A model generated the notes under the pieces. It was not told the DNA's origin, ran no database searches, and worked only from the letters and a program-made list of their open reading frames with translations. Shown piece after piece: positions 40,922 to 45,520 of a stretch of 45,520 nt of DNA (its first letter is position 1; each line of letters opens with the position of its first letter). Origin of the DNA: JASHUC01 sp035606175. GTDB lineage: Bacteria; Pseudomonadota; Gammaproteobacteria; Steroidobacterales; Steroidobacteraceae. The position numbers and the translations under genes were made by a program. The stretch spans positions 1 to 45,520 of the forward strand of contig DATNFW010000040.1 of assembly GCA_035606175.1 (NCBI GenBank), in the 5' to 3' direction.

Positions 40922-41380
40922 ATGCCGGAAAAGCTGACCAGTGCGGAGCGGGTCGAGATCGAGCGAGCGTGCGAGCGGCTCGTGTATGCGTACTCGCGTG
41001 CGCTCGATCTCGGCGATCTCGCCGGGGCGGCCGATTTCTTCGCTGAGAACGGCTCGATGTCGCGTCCCATGACACCGGATCAGATCATCGAAGGCCGTGA
41101 GACGATACGTGCCTCGCTCCTGACCCGTCCGAAGGGCCTGCTCACCAAGCACCTCGCGACGAATATCATGATCGACGTCGAGAGCCGCGACAGCGCGCGC
41201 GGCATCTCCTACCTGACGATGATCGCGACGACTCCCGGCGATGCGAAGCCGCCCTTCAATTCCCAAGGTCCGATTTTCTTTGGCGAGTTCAAGGACCGCT
41301 TCGTGCGCGAGAACGGTGTGTGGAAATTCCTGGAACGGCGCGGGTCGATCCAAATGAAGTTCGCCGGAGCGACCGGATAG
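40922..41380 (+). CDS. SnoaL/NTF2-like protein
   Basis: A 152-residue alpha+beta barrel protein: ERLVYAYSRALDLGDLAGAADFFAENGSMSRPMTP, IIEGRETIRASLLTRP, KHLATNIMIDVESRDSARGISYLTMI and GEFKDRFVRENGVWKFLERRGSIQMKF follow the SnoaL_4 order. The pocket usually binds a small hydrophobic ligand or catalyses isomerisation or dehydration. It lies 33 bp after the GMC gene on the same strand, so cupin, GMC and SnoaL-like proteins may form one catabolic step set. Substrate unknown. Confidence 0.9.
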   Translation: MPEKLTSAERVEIERACERLVYAYSRALDLGDLAGAADFFAENGSMSRPMTPDQIIEGRETIRASLLTRPKGLLTKHLATNIMIDVESRDSARGISYLTMIATTPGDAKPPFNSQGPIFFGEFKDRFVRENGVWKFLERRGSIQMKFAGATG

Positions 41381-41887
41381 GTACTGCTCTCGTACATCCT
41401 GCACAGGTAACGATTGTGCTAGCGAGAGGCTATGGCGCAGCAGTTGCGTCTCCCGCATAGAGGATAATAGATCCCGAGCCGACGGCTGCCGCTCGTTCGC
41501 GAAAACGATCGAGGAGCCGTGGGCCTAAGTACCTGCGGCCGAAAGAAAAGATAGCGCTCCGGCACGCACCGCTGCGAGCGCCGCCACCCGACTCATTTTC
41601 CGCAAATCGCGTCCCGCGGTATTCGGGAACGATCCTTGCGGTAAGCCTCCCCGATTATTCATAGGCTCGAGGTCGAGATTGGCCAGGCTGCACGCCTTCT
41701 CCGGAGAGGCAGACGGCCGATGCCAGATAAACAGGACCCGATGAACAGGGAGTGAGCGGGAAATTTCGCGGCCGCCTTGCCGCCCGTGTGCGCGCGTGAG
41801 CGTGCGCGGCTCGGCGGTCGCGGTCCCGGAAACACTCTCGAGCTCGTCGGGGCGACGAAGGCGCGATTACACCCAGGGCACAACATC
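41381..41887. other. 507-bp gap without a recognised gene
   Basis: No frame in this gap carries a convincing protein, and I recognise no RNA family. Short repeats such as AAACAGGACCCGATGAACAGGG (about 41732-41751) and a GC-rich stretch near 41765-41830 are seen. The last part should contain the promoter of the DUF3443-type lipoprotein gene, but I cannot place boxes with confidence. Long leader or decayed gene are both possible. Confidence 0.5.
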
Positions 41888-43351
41888 ATGCAAGCGCAGG
41901 TCAAACCTATAAGGGTCTTACAGTTCAGTCTCTTGGCTCTCGCAGCAGCAAGCTTCGTGGCGTGCGGCGGCGGCGGATCGAGCGGGCCCGCTCAGCAGGC
42001 CAGCTCGAGCAGCTCCTCGATATCGAGTAGCTCATCGAGTTCCAGCAGCTCCGCGAGCTCATCGAGCAGTGCGTCGAGCTCCAGCAGTGCATCGAGCTCC
42101 AGCAGCGCATCGAGCAGCTCATCCAGCAGCTCCTCGAGCTCCGCCTCCGGTGCGAACGTCGCGAATGTCGTGGTCGACAGCGGACCGGCCTCGATCGCAC
42201 AGACGCGGTACTCGCCGGACAACTATCTCTACGTCTCGGTCAACGTCTGTCAGCCCGGTACGACGACCTGCGTGACGGTCGATCACGTGCAGGTCTCGAC
42301 TGCAACCGTCGGACTTCGCGTTTTACAGAGTGCGCTCACAGGCATCACATTGACTCCCGAGCCCGACCCGGCCACCTCCGGCAATACGCTGGCGGAGTGC
42401 TATCAGCTGCAGCAGGGCACTGCCTGGGGTGGCGTGGCGACCGCGGATGTTCAGATCAGCGGCGAGACGGCAGCGAGCGTGCCCATTCAGATCATTGCCA
42501 CGCCCGCTGCGACGCCGAATGCGACCACCTGCCCCAGCAACGGGTTCATCCGTGGGGATATCGCCCAGGGCGTGCAGCAGCTCGGAGCAAACGGCGTGAT
42601 CGGACTTGCTCCGCTTGCGCAGGATTGCACGGGTCAGGGATGCACGAACCAGTACTTCACATGCCACACCAACCCAGGCGGCAGCGTCAATTGCCAGTCG
42701 AACGTCGCTGCGGCACCGCCTGCAACCGCGCAGGTCGCGAACCCCGTCACGATGTTCGCGACGGACAAGAACGGAGTGATCATCACGCTTCCGGCGGTGG
42801 ACCCCGCTGCGGGCGCGGCGAGTGGTGTGCAAGGGACGATCACCTTCGGCATCGGTACGCAAAGCAACAACGCCTACAACGTCGCTGCTACGGCACTGGC
42901 ATCCGATCCGGCTACGACCGCCGTCTCGACGAGCTACACATCGCAGAAGGCAGGCTCATCAGCGGTGAGCTACACGAGCTGGTTCGATACCGCCGGTGTC
43001 GCGTACTTCTTCACCGATAGCGGCATCCCGATGTGCACGAGTTCCGGCTTGACGACCTTCTACTGCCCGACCCAGCCGCTGACTCTGCAGGCGAATGTCG
43101 GGGGAGCCGGCGGCGTGGGTGGCCCCGTGACAGTGAACTTCACGGTCGCGAATGCCGAAACGTTGAACTCCGCCAATCCGAACAGCATCGTATTCAGCTC
43201 GCTGGGTGCAACCCCGCCTGCGGTTTACGGAGCAAACGCGTTCGTCTGGGGATTGCCGTTCTTCTTCGGACGCACGGTGTTCATCGCGTACCCCGGTGCC
43301 ACCATCACCGGCAACGCTGGCCCGTTGAACGGTCCGTTCTATGCCTTCTAG
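41888..43351 (+). CDS. DUF3443-type lipoprotein with polyserine linker
   Basis: A 487-residue lipoprotein: signal peptide MQAQVKPIRVLQFSLLALAAASFVAC with lipobox Cys26, then GGGGSSG, a polyserine tract (about residues 39-87, interrupted by a few Ala and Ile) and a globular domain. The domain follows DUF3443 order: VVVDSGP, YLYVSVNVCQPGTTTCVTVDHVQV, FIRGDIAQGVQQLGANGVIGLAPLAQDC, YFTCHTNPGGSVNCQS, VANPVTMFATDKNGVIITLPAV, AYFFTDSGIPMC, YCPTQPLTL and FVWGLPFFFGRTVFIAYPG. In homologues I remember, VDTGSxGLR occupies the position that here reads VSTATVGLR (Ser137 for Asp), so the aspartic-protease-like D-T-G is lost. The function of the family is unknown. ATG 41888 gives the only sensible signal peptide. 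Confidence 0.88.
   Translation: MQAQVKPIRVLQFSLLALAAASFVACGGGGSSGPAQQASSSSSSISSSSSSSSSSASSSSSASSSSSASSSSSASSSSSSSSSSSASGANVANVVVDSGPASIAQTRYSPDNYLYVSVNVCQPGTTTCVTVDHVQVSTATVGLRVLQSALTGITLTPEPDPATSGNTLAECYQLQQGTAWGGVATADVQISGETAASVPIQIIATPAATPNATTCPSNGFIRGDIAQGVQQLGANGVIGLAPLAQDCTGQGCTNQYFTCHTNPGGSVNCQSNVAAAPPATAQVANPVTMFATDKNGVIITLPAVDPAAGAASGVQGTITFGIGTQSNNAYNVAATALASDPATTAVSTSYTSQKAGSSAVSYTSWFDTAGVAYFFTDSGIPMCTSSGLTTFYCPTQPLTLQANVGGAGGVGGPVTVNFTVANAETLNSANPNSIVFSSLGATPPAVYGANAFVWGLPFFFGRTVFIAYPGATITGNAGPLNGPFYAF
42002..42149 (+). repeat. Serine-codon microsatellite (AGC/TCG/TCC) in the lipoprotein linker
   Basis: About 49 codons that are almost all Ser (AGC, TCG, TCC, AGT), with GCG/GCC/GCA Ala interruptions. 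Units such as GCATCGAGCTCCAGCAG recur at 42061-42110. The repeat encodes a flexible surface spacer and is prone to length change. Confidence 0.9.
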
Positions 43352-43392
43352 GCTGGGAAATTAGCCTCCCGGCAGGTACGTAGGCAGTGGCA

Positions 43393-43424
43393 GCGCGCGG
43401 GCGTTCGAGAGGACGCTCGCGCGC
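43393..43424. terminator. Bidirectional terminator between the DUF3443 gene and dnaE2
   Basis: GCGCGCGGGCGT (43393-43404), loop TCGAGAGG and ACGCTCGCGCGC (43413-43424) form a 12-bp stem with one G-U pair. It is followed by ATTTTC on the plus strand and lies 8 nt beyond the dnaE2 stop on the minus strand, in the only gap between the two convergent genes. Confidence 0.75.
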
Positions 43425-43431
43425 CGCATTT

Positions 43432-45520
43432 TCAGTGAAAGTCGCGCGATCCCAAGGTAAGTCCCGCCAGAAGCTCGGAGCGGTCGATCAATCGGTGTGC
43501 TACCACGTGCAGGATTTCCCCCTGCCGTTGTACCTGACCGCGCACCTCGAGCAGGCGCGACTCGACGAGCGGGCGGCGCTGCGTCTCCCCGACCTGGCGC
43601 CAGACGATGAGATTGACTTGACCGGTCTCATCCTCCAGCGTCATGAACGTCACGCCGTTGGCGCTCGAGGGATGCTGACGCAATAAAACGAGGCCGGCGG
43701 TGCAAACCAGAGTCCCGTGCGGCAGCGCCAGCAACTCGGCAGCCGTTGCGATCCGCTCCCGGTTCAGCCGCTCCCGCAACAGAGCCAGCGGGTGACGGCC
43801 GAGCGTCAGTCCGAGGGATGCGTAATCGCCCGCGATGTTCTGCCACTCTGTCGGAGTTGCGAGCAGCGGGCGGCCTTCGTGTGCCCGCATCTCGAGCGCA
43901 CCCCCGATCGAGCTCGCCGGAAATGCACCATCGCTCCTACGTGCCCTCGCGCCGGCTGCATCCGCCGCGCCTGCGGCAAGCGCCCAGGGCCGCTCCGCGC
44001 CCGCCACTTCCCAGAATGCGAGATGGCGGTTGCCGGCGAGCGAGCTCAGCGCACCTGCCGCTGCAAGTGCTTCCAGATCGCCGCGATCGAGCGCGGCGCG
44101 TTGCGCGAGGTCCTGCACGCTTGCGAAGGGGCGCTCTTCCCGGGCCGCCATGATCCGTTTCGCCGCCGTTTCGGGTAAAGATTTCACCAGCCGCAGCCCG
44201 AGTCGCAGCGCCGGCTGCCGGCGCCCTTCGGTGCAAGCAATCGCCGGCTGAGTGTTTATGGGCTGCGCGTTCATTGTCGGCTCACCCGGCGGCATCTCGG
44301 AGCCTTCCGCCGCCTCCCGGCGCTCCAGCGTGCAATCCCAGTCGCTCTCCTCGACACTCACCGGGCGCACCTGCACGCCGTGCATCCTTGCATCTCGCAC
44401 CAGCTGCGCGGGTGCGTAGAAGCCCATCGGCTGGCTGTTGAGCAGCGCGCACGTGAACGCCGCAGGCTCGTAGCACTTCAGCCACGCCGAGTCGTAGACC
44501 AACAACGCAAAGCTGCAAGCGTGACTCTCAGGAAAGCCGTATTCCCCGAATCCCTCGATCTGCTTGCAGATCCGCTCCGCGAACTGCTGCGAGTACCCCC
44601 GCTCGCACATGCCGCGCACGAGCTTTTCCTGGAAACGGTGAATGTCCCCGTGGCGCTTCCATGCAGCCATCGCGCGGCGCAGGCTGTCGGCCTCACCGGG
44701 CGTGAAGCCCGCCGCCTTGATGGCGAGCTGCATGACCTGCTCCTGGAAAATCGGCACGCCGAGGGTGCGCTCCAGCACCTCTCTCACTTCGGGTCCCGGG
44801 AAATCGACCTCTTCCTTCCTTTCGCGACGGCGCAGGTAAGGGTGCACCATGTCTCCCTGGATGGGCCCAGGCCGGACGATGGCGACCTCGATGACGAGAT
44901 CGTAGAACTGCTTTGGCTTCAACCGCGGCAGCATCGCCATCTGCGCGCGCGATTCGATCTGGAACACCCCGACAGTATCGGCGTGCGAGACCATCTCGTA
45001 GACCCGCCGGTCCTCGGCAGGCAGATGCCCGAGAGTGAAGCTCGTGCCGCGGCATTCATTGGTGAGCGCGAGTGCGCGCCGAAGCGCGGTCAGCATGCCG
45101 AGCCCGAGCAGATCCACCTTCAGCAGCCCGAGGTCGTTGAGGTCATCCTTGTCCCACTGCACGACCGTGCGGTCCGGCATCGCCGCATTCTCGACGGGAG
45201 TGAGCTCATCGAGCGGCCCCGCCGAGATCACGAAACCGCCGACATGCTGCGAGAGGTGACGCGGAAACCCGACGAGCTCCTGCGCGAGCTCGCGGATCAT
45301 CCTCAAGATCGGGCTCTCCGGGTCGAACCCTGCCTGGCGCACGTGCTCGGGCGTGACGCTCGGGTCCCACCATTGCAGAATGCGCGTGAGATTGCGGATC
45401 TGCAGAGGATCGAGCCCGAAGACCTTGCCGAGATCGCGCACGGCGCTGCGCGGCCGGTACATGATGACGGTGGCGGCGATCGCCGCCCGCTCGCGCCCAT
45501 ACTTCTCGTAGACGTACTGG
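43432..45520 (-). CDS. dnaE2: Error-prone DNA polymerase DnaE2, C-terminal two thirds (N-terminus outside window)
   Basis: The frame is open to the window edge, giving 695 residues of a protein usually near 1,050 residues; the PHP domain and first part of the palm are outside. Visible are FGLDPLQIRNLTRILQ, the palm/thumb segment QWDKDDLNDLGLLKVDLLGLGMLTALRRAL, VGVFQIESRAQMAMLPRLKPKQFYDLVIEVAIVRPGPIQGDMVHPYLRRRER (read in parts), GVPIFQEQVMQLAIKAAGFTPGEADSLRRAMAAWKR and GFGEYGFPESHACSFALLVYDSAWLKCYEPAAFTCALLNSQPMGFY, diagnostic of DnaE2 over DnaE1. A C-terminal OB domain ends it (GVTFMTLEDETGQVNLIVWRQV). DnaE2 acts with ImuA/ImuB in damage-induced mutagenesis; those genes would lie upstream, off-window. 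Confidence 0.97.
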   Translation of the reverse strand, partial: QYVYEKYGRERAAIAATVIMYRPRSAVRDLGKVFGLDPLQIRNLTRILQWWDPSVTPEHVRQAGFDPESPILRMIRELAQELVGFPRHLSQHVGGFVISAGPLDELTPVENAAMPDRTVVQWDKDDLNDLGLLKVDLLGLGMLTALRRALALTNECRGTSFTLGHLPAEDRRVYEMVSHADTVGVFQIESRAQMAMLPRLKPKQFYDLVIEVAIVRPGPIQGDMVHPYLRRRERKEEVDFPGPEVREVLERTLGVPIFQEQVMQLAIKAAGFTPGEADSLRRAMAAWKRHGDIHRFQEKLVRGMCERGYSQQFAERICKQIEGFGEYGFPESHACSFALLVYDSAWLKCYEPAAFTCALLNSQPMGFYAPAQLVRDARMHGVQVRPVSVEESDWDCTLERREAAEGSEMPPGEPTMNAQPINTQPAIACTEGRRQPALRLGLRLVKSLPETAAKRIMAAREERPFASVQDLAQRAALDRGDLEALAAAGALSSLAGNRHLAFWEVAGAERPWALAAGAADAAGARARRSDGAFPASSIGGALEMRAHEGRPLLATPTEWQNIAGDYASLGLTLGRHPLALLRERLNRERIATAAELLALPHGTLVCTAGLVLLRQHPSSANGVTFMTLEDETGQVNLIVWRQVGETQRRPLVESRLLEVRGQVQRQGEILHVVAHRLIDRSELLAGLTLGSRDFH

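Noticed and set aside
41659..41904. An 81-codon minus-strand frame in the 41381-41887 gap
   Set aside because: Arg/Ser/Pro-rich with no ribosome site or domain; typical chance frame in GC-rich DNA.
42002..42149. Regular repeats that might suggest a CRISPR array
   Set aside because: They are in-frame serine codons of a lipoprotein linker with no spacer structure.

Overview
The window is chromosomal DNA of high G+C content (roughly two thirds by eye), with dense, mostly operonic genes and frequent ATGA, GTGA or TTGA start/stop overlaps. The block serS-rarA-vanZ-lolA-ftsK | trxB-GNAT-aat-infA | clpA-clpS follows the Escherichia coli order (trxB-lrp-ftsK-lolA-rarA-serS and aat-infA-clpA-clpS). 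This points to a gammaproteobacterium. A soil or plant-debris lineage of the Xanthomonadales/Nevskiales/Steroidobacter type would fit the gene content, but that is inference.

Layout. 1-2126 (minus): a secreted protein of unknown function, an ECF sigma factor and a translationally coupled single-pass membrane protein that is probably its anti-sigma partner (cut by the window edge). 2257-2346: tRNA-Ser(UGA). 2380-4797 (minus): a small DUF6941-like protein, a MarR regulator and a four-histidine carotenoid-cleavage-family dioxygenase with lignostilbene-dioxygenase features. 4916-11462 (minus): a thiamin operon thiC-thiO-thiS-thiG-thiE-thiF(rhodanese)-thiD, with a TPP riboswitch, a promoter and a hairpin over the thiC ribosome binding site. 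11459-12783: a MarR gene divergent from an orphan hydroxycinnamoyl-CoA hydratase-lyase, with a palindromic operator inside the promoter. 12886-16255: a GntR (YtrA-type) regulator followed by a degenerate ABC cassette. Two ATPase genes and one permease survive only as fragments, and two FtsX/MacB-type permeases remain intact. 16301-17167: pirin. 17243-29282: the housekeeping block. 29337-35457: the front of a type II secretion operon, gspC-gspD-gspE-gspF. 35484-41380: a small acidic protein, a lipoprotein with five Cys-x12-Cys repeats, an exported DUF5666-like protein, and a cupin / GMC oxidoreductase / SnoaL-like cluster. 41888-43351: a DUF3443-type lipoprotein with a polyserine linker. 43432-end (minus): the C-terminal two thirds of the error-prone polymerase DnaE2.

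How the parts work together. The thi genes supply ThiC for the pyrimidine half, ThiO/ThiS/ThiG/ThiF for the thiazole half, ThiD for phosphorylation and ThiE for joining the halves; TPP feeds back through the riboswitch. The dioxygenase, the hydratase-lyase (which releases vanillin-type aldehydes) and the GMC oxidoreductase could all act on phenylpropanoids, each of the first two next to a MarR regulator. LolA, FtsK, SerRS, ClpAS, Aat, IF-1 and TrxB are core functions; Aat, ClpS and ClpA together make the N-end-rule degradation route.

The main oddities are the ABC ATPases deleted around their nucleotide-binding cores while the downstream permeases stay open, loss of zinc-binding cysteines in both GspE and the ThiF-like protein, the regularly spaced Cys-x12-Cys repeats, a perfect inverted repeat inside the gspC promoter, and several short tandem duplications sitting at gene 3' ends. 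I see no CRISPR array, transposase, prophage or complete insertion sequence.
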